A stretch of DNA of 34,721 nucleotides from Spirochaetota bacterium. Its GTDB lineage: Bacteria > Spirochaetota > Spirochaetia > Treponematales > UBA12059. Location: NCBI GenBank assembly GCA_020048755.1, contig JAIFMD010000066.1:1-34721 (forward strand), given 5' to 3'. Below the pieces are notes generated by a model. The model worked only from the letters and a program-made list of their open reading frames with translations, had not been told where the DNA came from and did not search any database. The position numbers and the translations under genes are program-made. Positions 19,921 to 28,432 of this stretch are shown here, piece by piece. How positions within the stretch are numbered: the stretch's first letter is position 1; each line of letters starts with the position of its first letter.

Positions 19921-19922
19921 GG

Positions 19923-21050
19923 ATGGATCGTGAAATTACCGCGTATATCCGCAAGGATATGGGCAAGAAAATCATGCTGCTGTCTGGCCCGCGCCAGTCC
20001 GGCAAGACGACGATAGCCAAGGCACTCGTACCAGGCTACGATTATTTCAACTACGACGATGCCGGGCACCGGCTGGCCCTCAAGGAAAAAAGCTGGGACC
20101 GGTCAAAGCCCCTGATCATTTTCGATGAACTCCACAAGATGCAGGAATGGAAGACCTGGCTCAAGGCTGTCTATGACGTTGAAGGTATTCCTCCGTCCTA
20201 TGTCGTAACGGGCAGCGCCAACATGGAGATGTTCCGCAAGGTGGGCGATTCCCTCGCAGGCAGATTCTTCTCGTTCCGCCTCCACCCGCTCGATGTTCGC
20301 GAGGCAAGTACCATTATGGAGCCTCGGGAGGCACTTGCCAGGATACTGCGCACGGGCGGTTTCCCTGAACCATTTCTTGAAAACGATCAGGTATTCTACG
20401 CGCGCTGGAAACGCTCGCACCTCGACGTGATACTCAGGCAAGACCTGCTCGATCTGGTAACCGTCAGCGACATCAAGGCGATCGAGACCCTGATTGAAAT
20501 GCTGCGCGGCAGGGTCTGCTCGCCTGTTTCTTACGCGAACCTGGCCAATGATCTGCAGAAGGATCCACAGACCATCAAATCCTGGCTCACGCTGCTGGAA
20601 AACATGTATGTCATTTTTGCCGTGCGCCCATGGCACCGGAACATCGCGAGATCCATCCTGAAGGAACCCAAGTACTATTTCTATGATACCGGCCAGGTCA
20701 AGGGCGACGATGGACACCGGCTTGAAAACGCGGTTGCCTGCGCGTTCCACAAGCGTCTGGACTTTCTGGAAGACGTAATGGGGCAAAACCGAACACTCAA
20801 CTATATCCGCACCAAGGACGGCAAGGAACTCGATTTTTGTATCGCGGATGACACTGGACCCACGCACATCATCGAGGTCAAATCTGGCGACGCGGACCGG
20901 TCGCCAGCATTCGATAAATTTCCTGAACTCCTCAAGACAGCCAAAGCTGTCCAGCTCGTCGGCAAGGATACCCGACGAAAAACCTATCCCGACGGCCTTC
21001 TTGTCGAGAATGCCGCCGACTATCTGGCCCGCTTCGACCCTCTCGCCTGA
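19923..21050 (+). CDS. AAA ATPase with DUF4143 C-terminal domain
   Basis: IMLLSGPRQSGKTTIAKALV (Walker A), PLIIFDELHKMQEWKTWLKAVYD (Walker B), VVTGSANMEMFRKVGDSLAGRFFSFRLHPL, C-terminal LDFCIADDTGPTHIIEVKSGDADRSPAFDKF. Confidence 0.92.
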   Translation: MDREITAYIRKDMGKKIMLLSGPRQSGKTTIAKALVPGYDYFNYDDAGHRLALKEKSWDRSKPLIIFDELHKMQEWKTWLKAVYDVEGIPPSYVVTGSANMEMFRKVGDSLAGRFFSFRLHPLDVREASTIMEPREALARILRTGGFPEPFLENDQVFYARWKRSHLDVILRQDLLDLVTVSDIKAIETLIEMLRGRVCSPVSYANLANDLQKDPQTIKSWLTLLENMYVIFAVRPWHRNIARSILKEPKYYFYDTGQVKGDDGHRLENAVACAFHKRLDFLEDVMGQNRTLNYIRTKDGKELDFCIADDTGPTHIIEVKSGDADRSPAFDKFPELLKTAKAVQLVGKDTRRKTYPDGLLVENAADYLARFDPLA

Positions 21051-21058
21051 ATCCAGAA

Positions 21059-22121
21059 CTACACGTTAAACTTGAAGAACATCACATCACCGTCCTGGAC
21101 TATGTACTCCTTGCCTTCCATGCGGATCTTGCCGGCGGCTTTGAGGGCGGCTTCAGTGCCCATGGCGTCGATGTCGGCGTAGGAGTAGACGTCGGCCTTT
21201 ATGAAGCCCTTCTCGAAGTCGGTGTGGATGACGCCGGCGGCCTGCGGGGCCTTGTCGCCGGCATGGAACGTCCACGCGCGGCACTCGTCCTTGCCGGAGG
21301 TGAAGAAGGTGCGGAGACCCAGCAGGCGGTAGACTGCGTGGACGAGGGCGGAGAGGCCCGATTCCTTGAGGCCGAGCTCGCCCAGGAATTCCAGCTTGTC
21401 GGCCTCGTTCTCCATCTCGGCCAGCTCCGGCGCGGGCGCGGACCGCGTCGATATGCTTGTTGCCGTTCCTGATGCCGTCTTCGTCGGTATTGCACACGTA
21501 GACCTGCTGCTTCATCGTAAGGAGGAACCAGTTTCTGGCCTCTGCCAGTTCCTCGTCGTTCAGGGCTACGGAACGTGCCGGCTTGCCCTCCTGGAGGGCG
21601 GGCCTGATCTTGTTGATGGCGTTCACTTCGTGCTCGGCCGCCTTTTTCTGGTCTCCGCCGAGCTGGCGGAAGGATTTGACGGCTTTTTCAAGGCGCTTGT
21701 CCACGGTGTCCAGGTCGGCCAGGGCCAGTTCGGTTGCTATCACATCGATGTCGTTGATCGGGTCAACGCGGTTGGCCACGTGGATGATGTCCGGGTCGTC
21801 GAAACAGCGCACAACATGCGCGACGATGCCGGTCTCCCGGATGTGCGCCAGGAATTTGTTGCCCAGGCCCTCGCCTTTGGACGCGCCGGCGACGAGGCCC
21901 GCAATGTCGACAAATTCGACGACGGCAGGAATCCTGCGCTCGGGCTGGAACAGTTCGACGAGCCGGTCAAGCCGGGGATCGGGAACGGGGACAATGCCGG
22001 TATTTGGCTCTATGGTGCAAAACGGGTAGTTGGCCGCCTCGGCCTTGGCGCTGGAGAGGGCAGAAAATATGGTGGACTTGCCGACATTGGGCAGTCCGAC
22101 GATACCGCAATTCAAAGCCAT
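21059..22121 (-). pseudogene. ychF: Redox-regulated ATPase YchF (OLA1/EngD), frame-disrupted internally
   Basis: MALNCGIVGLPNVGKSTIFSALSSAKAEAANYPFCTIEPN...IRNGNKHIDAVR in one frame; ELAEMENEADKLEFLGELGLKESG...VIHTDFEKGFIKADVYSYADI...YIVQDGDVMFFKFNV in another. The switch is at about 21424-21440. Confidence 0.9.
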
Positions 22122-22352
22122 GGTGTTCCTCGGGGCAGACGGGATGGTGCAATCGAGAGTACCCGGAAAGGAGGCCCTGGCGCAATACGACTTGATACTG
22201 TTACTATCCACAAGTACAATCAGCCAGACAGTTCTTCAAGCCGGCAAACTTGTTTCAATAATAGAAATGTCATTTTGATTTTTACTATTTACCGTATTCG
22301 AAATTCAATATACTATGGGTAGTGTATCGCCCAATCCCCAAGGAGAGTTACC

Positions 22353-23597
22353 ATGGCCGACTTCAGCAAGTTCTATTCCGACAACGCAAACAATATGAAA
22401 GCGAGCACCATCCGGGAACTCCTGAAACTTACCCAGAAGCCGGACATCATCTCGTTTGCAGGTGGTTTGCCCGCCCCCGATGTGTTTCCCGTGGAAGACC
22501 TGCGTGCCGCGGCAAACGTCGTCTTCGATACCAAGGGGACCAAGGCCCTGCAGTATGGCACTACCGAAGGTGATGATGGCCTGCGTGAAGAACTGATCAA
22601 GTTCGAAGCAAACCAAGGCGTTACCATCACCAAGGAAAATCTCCTCGTCGTTTCAGCAAGCCAGCAAGCCCTCGACATCGTAGCCAAACTGTTCCTGAAT
22701 CCCGGCGACTACGTCATAGCCGGCCGGCCAACGTACCTCGGTGCACTGCAGGCCATCCAGTCCTACTCCGCCAGGGTGCTCGGCATACCGTTTACCAGCG
22801 CGCAGGACGGCTTCGACATGGCAGTCCTCGAAAGCAGCTATGCCCAGGCACTAACCGCAGGAAAAAAAATCAAGTACATCTACGTGATCCCGGACTTCCA
22901 GAATCCCTCGGGTTTCTGCTGGAGCCTGGAAAAGCGCAAGGCCCTGCTTGAATTTTCATACAAGACGGGGCTGCCCATCCTTGAAGACTCACCCTACCGG
23001 GAGATCCGCTTCATCGGCGAGTCCATTCCTTCCATATATGAGATCGACCAGAAAGGCGCAAACAAGGGTCTGGTCATCAATCTCAAGACCTTCTCAAAGA
23101 TACTTGCGCCGGGCACCCGCATGGGCTGGATAATGGCCGATCATAGCCTGATAGCCAAATTCGTCGTGGCCAAGCAGGCGATGGACCTCTGCACCAACGT
23201 GTTCACCCAGATGTGGCTAGCTGAATACATGCGCACCGGCAAGCTGGAAAGCGTCATCGAGGGGACAAGGGCCAAGTACCGTGCCAAACGCACCCTGATG
23301 GTCGATGCACTGGAGCGCTACATGCCCAAGCGGAACGACATTCACTGGACGAAACCCGAAGGCGGACTCTTCCTCTGGGTTACCTTGCCCGCCTATATCG
23401 ATACCGCACAACTCCTGCTCAAGGCTATCGAGAAAAAGGTGGCCTTTGTAGCCGGCGCGGGATTCTACTTTGACAATCCCGAACACAACAGCCTACGCAT
23501 GAATTTCTCCTATCCCACCGCCGACCAGATAGAAGAAGGCGTCCGCCGCCTCGGCCTGGTCGTCCAGGAAGCCATCACCGCCCACGAAAACCCCTGA
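22353..23597 (+). CDS. PLP-dependent aminotransferase (class I/II, 2-aminoadipate/MocR-type catalytic domain)
   Basis: DIISFAGGLPAPDVFPVEDLR, LQYGTTEGDDGLREELI, YVIPDFQNPSGFCWS, INLKTFSKILAPGTRMGW (PLP-lysine region). Confidence 0.92.
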   Translation: MADFSKFYSDNANNMKASTIRELLKLTQKPDIISFAGGLPAPDVFPVEDLRAAANVVFDTKGTKALQYGTTEGDDGLREELIKFEANQGVTITKENLLVVSASQQALDIVAKLFLNPGDYVIAGRPTYLGALQAIQSYSARVLGIPFTSAQDGFDMAVLESSYAQALTAGKKIKYIYVIPDFQNPSGFCWSLEKRKALLEFSYKTGLPILEDSPYREIRFIGESIPSIYEIDQKGANKGLVINLKTFSKILAPGTRMGWIMADHSLIAKFVVAKQAMDLCTNVFTQMWLAEYMRTGKLESVIEGTRAKYRAKRTLMVDALERYMPKRNDIHWTKPEGGLFLWVTLPAYIDTAQLLLKAIEKKVAFVAGAGFYFDNPEHNSLRMNFSYPTADQIEEGVRRLGLVVQEAITAHENP

Positions 23598-23644
23598 CCC
23601 CAGCTTGGTAGACGAGGCAAGATAATTAGGAATAGGAATTTTTA

Positions 23645-23829
23645 GCACAGAGACACAGAGAAGATGAGGAAGAAGGAAAATGAGTAAGGAGAAAAAGTTT
23701 AAAACTCCTTTTCCTTCTTAATCCTTCTTATTCCCCTCGTCTTCTCTGTGTCTCGGTGCAAATTCCTCGTCTTATATTTCTTTTCCTAACATAATTCCTT
23801 CTCTTCTCATCTTCTCTGTGTCTCTGTGC
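23645..23829. repeat. CACAGAG-type composite inverted-repeat element, copy A
   Basis: Forward arm GCACAGAGACACAGAGAAGATGAGG (23645-23669); reverse arms at 23735-23759 and 23805-23829; purine-rich left half and pyrimidine-rich right half around TTTAAA. Confidence 0.9.
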
Positions 23830-24060
23830 CCAAATTTCCGGTCTTTGCCTTTCTACCCTCGTCTTCGGTGGGGTATTTCGCGGATGAAGCGGTTTCTTAC
23901 GATTCAATAATATATTTCCCTCTTGATCGACACTGCCGTCTATACGTATTTTAGTTACCATACCGCAGATTACCGAACAATCGGACAGGAAGACGGTAAA
24001 TTCCGGCACTGTATTCCGGCTTCGCGGCGGATTACAGGCGCGCGCATTCAAGGAGCAATC

Positions 24061-24789
24061 ATGGGCATCGTAGAGCTGCAGAACGTCAGAAAAATCTATC
24101 CGCTGGGCAAAGTACAGGTAGAAGCCGTAAAAGGCGTCTCGTTTTGCATAGAAAAGGGAGACTTCATCTCCATCGCGGGACCGTCAGGCTCCGGTAAGAC
24201 GACAATCCTCAATATGATAGGACTCGTCGACCAGCCGACTGAAGGCGAGGTCTTCCTCGACGGCAAGCCAACCTCAAAGCTCAAGGATGCCGAACTGACC
24301 CGGCTCAGACACGAAACGCTTGGCTTTATTTTCCAGTCATTCAACCTCATTCCCGTGCTCAATGTGTGGGAAAATATTGAATTCCCCCTCCTCCTTGGCA
24401 AGACGCGCGTCGGTAAGGACGAAAAAAAAGAATGGATCGACCACCTGATTGAAGAGGTAGGCCTTTCAGACTGGCGCAAGCACAAGCCCAACGAATTATC
24501 GGGCGGGCAGCGACAGCGCGTCGCCATTGCACGTGCACTGGTTACGAGGCCTCAGATCGTGCTTGCCGATGAACCTACGGCCAACCTGGACAGCGCTACC
24601 GGCGAGCAGATTCTGGAACTGATGAAAAAAATAAACCGCGAACTGGAGACAACCTTCATCTTCAGCACGCACGATGCGCGCATCGTCGATACAGCCGACC
24701 ATATCATCCGCCTGCGCGACGGCCTCGTAACGGAGAACCGTCGCAGGGAAGAAATTGTAGCGGCCGCCTGCGCAGGGTCTGGAGCGTAA
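24061..24789 (+). CDS. ABC transporter ATP-binding protein (LolD/MacB type)
   Basis: GPSGSGKTTILNMIGLVDQPTEGEVFLDG, LSGGQRQRVAIARALVTRPQIVLADEPTANLDS. Confidence 0.95.
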   Translation: MGIVELQNVRKIYPLGKVQVEAVKGVSFCIEKGDFISIAGPSGSGKTTILNMIGLVDQPTEGEVFLDGKPTSKLKDAELTRLRHETLGFIFQSFNLIPVLNVWENIEFPLLLGKTRVGKDEKKEWIDHLIEEVGLSDWRKHKPNELSGGQRQRVAIARALVTRPQIVLADEPTANLDSATGEQILELMKKINRELETTFIFSTHDARIVDTADHIIRLRDGLVTENRRREEIVAAACAGSGA

Positions 24790-24790
24790 C

Positions 24791-26338
24791 ATGCCCGTAA
24801 CGCTACGTATGGCGCTCCGCAACCTGATCGAGCACAAGGCAAAAAGCCTCATCGTCGGCATGTTGCTGGCACTGGGCATGCTCATCATGGTGCTGGGCAA
24901 CTCGTTCCTGGACGCCTCGAAACGGGGTATACAGACATCGTTTACCCAGAACTACACAGGGGACGTCATCATAACCGGCATAGCCGACGGCCCGGTTTCA
25001 CTCTTCGGCGTGCAATCGGTAGGTGGCATGGAAGAGACACCAGTCATACCCGAGTATGAAAAAGTACTTGCTCACGCCTCGGCACTGTCAGGGGTGAAGG
25101 CATCATCCGGCATGGCCACGGGCTTTGGCATAGCTACAAACGACGAAGGACTCGACTTCCAGGGGGGGCCGGGTTCGCACGGCGGCAACGGCGGCGAGGA
25201 AGATGACGACGAAGGCAGCATGATGGACGCTGTCATGATGCTGTTTGGCGTTGACGCCGTAAATTACTGGTCACTGTTTGAAACAATAGAAATCGTCGAC
25301 GGCAATTTCATCCAGCCCGGAGAAAAGGGTCTGATGATAGCGTCGGACAGGCTTGAAAAACTAAGCAAGTACCTGAAGCGGGACCTCAAGGTTGGCGACG
25401 AAGTGCTCATCCAGGGCATGGGCGGTTCAGGTATACGGCTCAGAAGCGCAAAAATAGTCGGCACGTTCAAACGTGTTTCTGAAGGTGCTGGCCCCGAACA
25501 GCTGACCTACCTCGATATCGACACCCTGCGCGTCCTTGCCGGCATGACCGTAGGCGCGGCGGAGAACATTGAACTGACAGACACCCAGACGGCTATGCTT
25601 GCCATTGACGACCTGGACTCCCTGTTCGGAGAGGACGCGTTCAGTTCCATAGACTCAGGAACAGCAACGCCAAACGGAGCGGTGCTGACCGAGGCAAACA
25701 TAGGGTCATTGCTCGGTGACACCAGCGCACGGGAGCGGCTCAATACTGCTGACTCGGGAGCCTGGCACTCGATACTGCTCAGGCTGAACGACCCGACCCA
25801 GACCAAAGCCGTAGTAGCCGGCCTGAATGCGTGGTTCGCCCAGGAAGGCCTTGCACTCGCGGCGGGCGACTGGCAGAAGGCAGCGGGTCCGTATGCACAG
25901 TCCGTCGACGTGCTGCGCATAGTCTTTACCGTCGCGATTTTCATACTGGCAGTCGTTGCCATCATAATCATAATGAACACGCTCGTAGTTTCGATCATAG
26001 AGCGGACCGGAGAAATAGGAACCATGCGCGCCCTTGGCGGCGGACGTGGCTTTGTCAGGAAGCTGTTCGCGGCAGAAACGGTAACGCTTTCAGTGGTGTT
26101 CGGCTTCATCGGCATCATCCTGGCGTTCATAGCCGCTGCAATTATCAACGCCATAGGCATCGAGGCTTCAAACCAGTTCCTGGAGATACTTTTTGGCGGC
26201 AAGGTGCTGCGGGCGGTCATCAATCCGCTGGCACTCCTGGGGTCGCTCGCGGTGATCATCGCCGTTGGCCTCGTGGCCAGTATCTACCCGGTCAGCGTAG
26301 CGCTCCGCATACAGCCCGTCAGGGCCATGCAATCGTAA
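24791..26338 (+). CDS. ABC transporter permease (FtsX/MacB type)
   Basis: N-terminal TM, large extracytoplasmic domain, C-terminal IIERTGEIGTMRALGGGRGFVRKLFAAET followed by TM helices. Confidence 0.92.
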   Translation: MPVTLRMALRNLIEHKAKSLIVGMLLALGMLIMVLGNSFLDASKRGIQTSFTQNYTGDVIITGIADGPVSLFGVQSVGGMEETPVIPEYEKVLAHASALSGVKASSGMATGFGIATNDEGLDFQGGPGSHGGNGGEEDDDEGSMMDAVMMLFGVDAVNYWSLFETIEIVDGNFIQPGEKGLMIASDRLEKLSKYLKRDLKVGDEVLIQGMGGSGIRLRSAKIVGTFKRVSEGAGPEQLTYLDIDTLRVLAGMTVGAAENIELTDTQTAMLAIDDLDSLFGEDAFSSIDSGTATPNGAVLTEANIGSLLGDTSARERLNTADSGAWHSILLRLNDPTQTKAVVAGLNAWFAQEGLALAAGDWQKAAGPYAQSVDVLRIVFTVAIFILAVVAIIIIMNTLVVSIIERTGEIGTMRALGGGRGFVRKLFAAETVTLSVVFGFIGIILAFIAAAIINAIGIEASNQFLEILFGGKVLRAVINPLALLGSLAVIIAVGLVASIYPVSVALRIQPVRAMQS

Positions 26339-26348
26339 GGGAAGAACC

Positions 26349-27671
26349 GTGAATACCATAGCGAACATAGCCTTCAGAAACCTGAGCAGACAGAAGAAGC
26401 GCACCATACTGCTCGGCAGCGCCATCGCCTTTGGCGTGATGATAGTCACGCTGATAAACGGCTTTGCGGGAGCTTTCTCTGCCAATGTGTCGGAAAATTT
26501 CTCCAACCTGATGGCCGGACACATCTTCATAAGCGGAACCGAGAAAGGCCCCAACGACAAGGACATGTCGGTCATCAGGAACGACTCCTCACTGACCACG
26601 GCCGTTGAGGCTTCGGGTGCTCCGGCAAAGTACATCACGAGGCGCTCGGCCTTCTCAGGCACCCTCATATTCGAGGGCAAGAAGATACGCACCAATGTAG
26701 ATGGCGCACAACTCGACAAGGAAACGTTCCTGCGGGAACGCCTGCTCCTCAAGGATGGCTCCTGGGACTCCATGACCAACGAGACAGCCTTGATTCTATC
26801 TGAAAAGATAGCAAACAAGCTGAACGTCGACGTAGGCGACAGGATCCTTGTGCAGATGCAGACGGTCAATGGCCAAAACAATGTAGGCGAGTTCACCCTT
26901 GCCGGCATCAGCTTCGATGCGGGAATCTTCGGCCAGATGATGTCGTATGCAAACCTGTCGTACGTCAACGAATTGCTCGGTCTTGCACCCGGTGAATATC
27001 AGACCATGGGTGTCATGCTTGACGGCCTCAAGAACACCGAAGTATCGGCTACAGAAATCTACGCCCGACTGAACGAAGCCGGGGTGCAACTCTTCGATCG
27101 TGGCGTCAAGGACGAAACCGGAGCGGAAACGCCGTTCCAGGCCCTCCTCCGTCAGCAGAACAAGGAATCGTGGGAAGGTGTAAAGTACCGCCTCTTTACG
27201 ATCAACGAGATGCTCTCGCAGATCAAGCAGATCGTTGCAGCCCTGGATACGACGGCGGCCATCATCCTCGTCGTGCTGTTCGTCATCATCATGGTAGGCA
27301 TAACCAACACCTTCAGCATGGTGATGTTCGAGCGCATAGGAGAAATAGGCACGATGCGCGCATTGGGCGTACAGCGGGGTGGCGTCCGCTCGATGTTCCT
27401 GTACGAGGCAGTATTCCTGGCGCTCGGTGGAGCGATAGCTGGTATAATTCTGGCCCTCATCGCCATGGCTGGCATATCCCTGATCAATTTCGGCATGGAC
27501 AGCCCAGCCTTCCTCATCATGAAGAACGGCCACATGTCATTCTACCTGCCCCCGCTCAAGGCGGTCGGCAATGTCATCATCATAGCGCTCCTGACCCTTT
27601 TGGCGGTTTCGAGCCCCGCAGCCAAGGCAGCAAAACTGACTCCTGCCGAAGCCCTGCGGACCCAGAAATAA
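26349..27671 (+). CDS. ABC transporter permease (FtsX/MacB type), second subunit, GTG start
   Basis: NTIANIAFRNLSRQKKRTILLGSAIAFGVM...MFERIGEIGTMRALGVQRGGVRSMFLYEA. Confidence 0.92.
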   Translation: MNTIANIAFRNLSRQKKRTILLGSAIAFGVMIVTLINGFAGAFSANVSENFSNLMAGHIFISGTEKGPNDKDMSVIRNDSSLTTAVEASGAPAKYITRRSAFSGTLIFEGKKIRTNVDGAQLDKETFLRERLLLKDGSWDSMTNETALILSEKIANKLNVDVGDRILVQMQTVNGQNNVGEFTLAGISFDAGIFGQMMSYANLSYVNELLGLAPGEYQTMGVMLDGLKNTEVSATEIYARLNEAGVQLFDRGVKDETGAETPFQALLRQQNKESWEGVKYRLFTINEMLSQIKQIVAALDTTAAIILVVLFVIIMVGITNTFSMVMFERIGEIGTMRALGVQRGGVRSMFLYEAVFLALGGAIAGIILALIAMAGISLINFGMDSPAFLIMKNGHMSFYLPPLKAVGNVIIIALLTLLAVSSPAAKAAKLTPAEALRTQK

Positions 27672-27685
27672 GAAAGGCACCAACG

Positions 27686-28432
27686 ATGAAAAGATTATTT
27701 GCCGCAACGATACTGGCAATCGCGGCCGCCGGTTCTGCCGCATTTGCCCAGGATGTACCTAAAATTCTCGCCACGCTCGACGCGCAGAGCGACTTTACCG
27801 GCAAGGACTTTGCCGCTGTCTACACGATCGTCTCCCAGAAACCAGGTGAGAAAGATTCGGTCAGCCAGGTCCGCATGTTCCGCCGCGACGCCAAGAAGCA
27901 GTTTGCCATGCTCGTGGTCCTGCCTGAAGTAAACAAGGGCCAGGGCTACCTTCGCGAGGAAGACAATGTCTGGTTCTACGACCCGACCAGCCGCAAGTTC
28001 TCGTTCTCGTCCATCAAGGAGAACATCCAGAACTCTGAAGCCAAGAATTCCGACCTGACAAAGAAAAGCATCCTCGATGACTACGAAGTGGTGAGCTCCA
28101 AAGAGGGCACCGTAGGCAAGATAGCGGTCTGGATCATCGACCTCAAGGCAAAAACCAACGAGGTTTCGTACGACCGCAGCGTCCTGTACGTGCGCAAGGA
28201 CAAGACGATGCTGCTCAAGCAGGAAGACTACAGCGTCTCGGGCCGCCTCATGCGTACCAACCTCTTCCCCAAATATGTTGAACTCGAAGGCCGGCTCATG
28301 CCGTCGCAGATCCTCATCATCGACGAGCTCAATCCCGGCGAACGCAGCCAGCTGACCCTGACCGAGCAGTCGCTTGCCACGCTGCCTGAAAAAGTCTTTA
28401 CAAAGGCCTTCCTCGAGCAGGTGAACAAATGA
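27686..28432 (+). CDS. Outer-membrane lipoprotein-sorting (LolA-like) exported protein
   Basis: Signal peptide; VRMFRRDAKKQFAMLVVLPEVNKGQGYLREEDNVWFYDPTSRKFSFSSIKENIQNSEAKNSDLTKKSILDDYEV; start at the SD-preceded ATG 27686. Confidence 0.82.
   Translation: MKRLFAATILAIAAAGSAAFAQDVPKILATLDAQSDFTGKDFAAVYTIVSQKPGEKDSVSQVRMFRRDAKKQFAMLVVLPEVNKGQGYLREEDNVWFYDPTSRKFSFSSIKENIQNSEAKNSDLTKKSILDDYEVVSSKEGTVGKIAVWIIDLKAKTNEVSYDRSVLYVRKDKTMLLKQEDYSVSGRLMRTNLFPKYVELEGRLMPSQILIIDELNPGERSQLTLTEQSLATLPEKVFTKAFLEQVNK

Noticed and set aside
23645-23829. Possible CRISPR array from repeated CACAGAG units
   Set aside because: Only three arms, in mixed orientation, with irregular spacing and no cas genes nearby.
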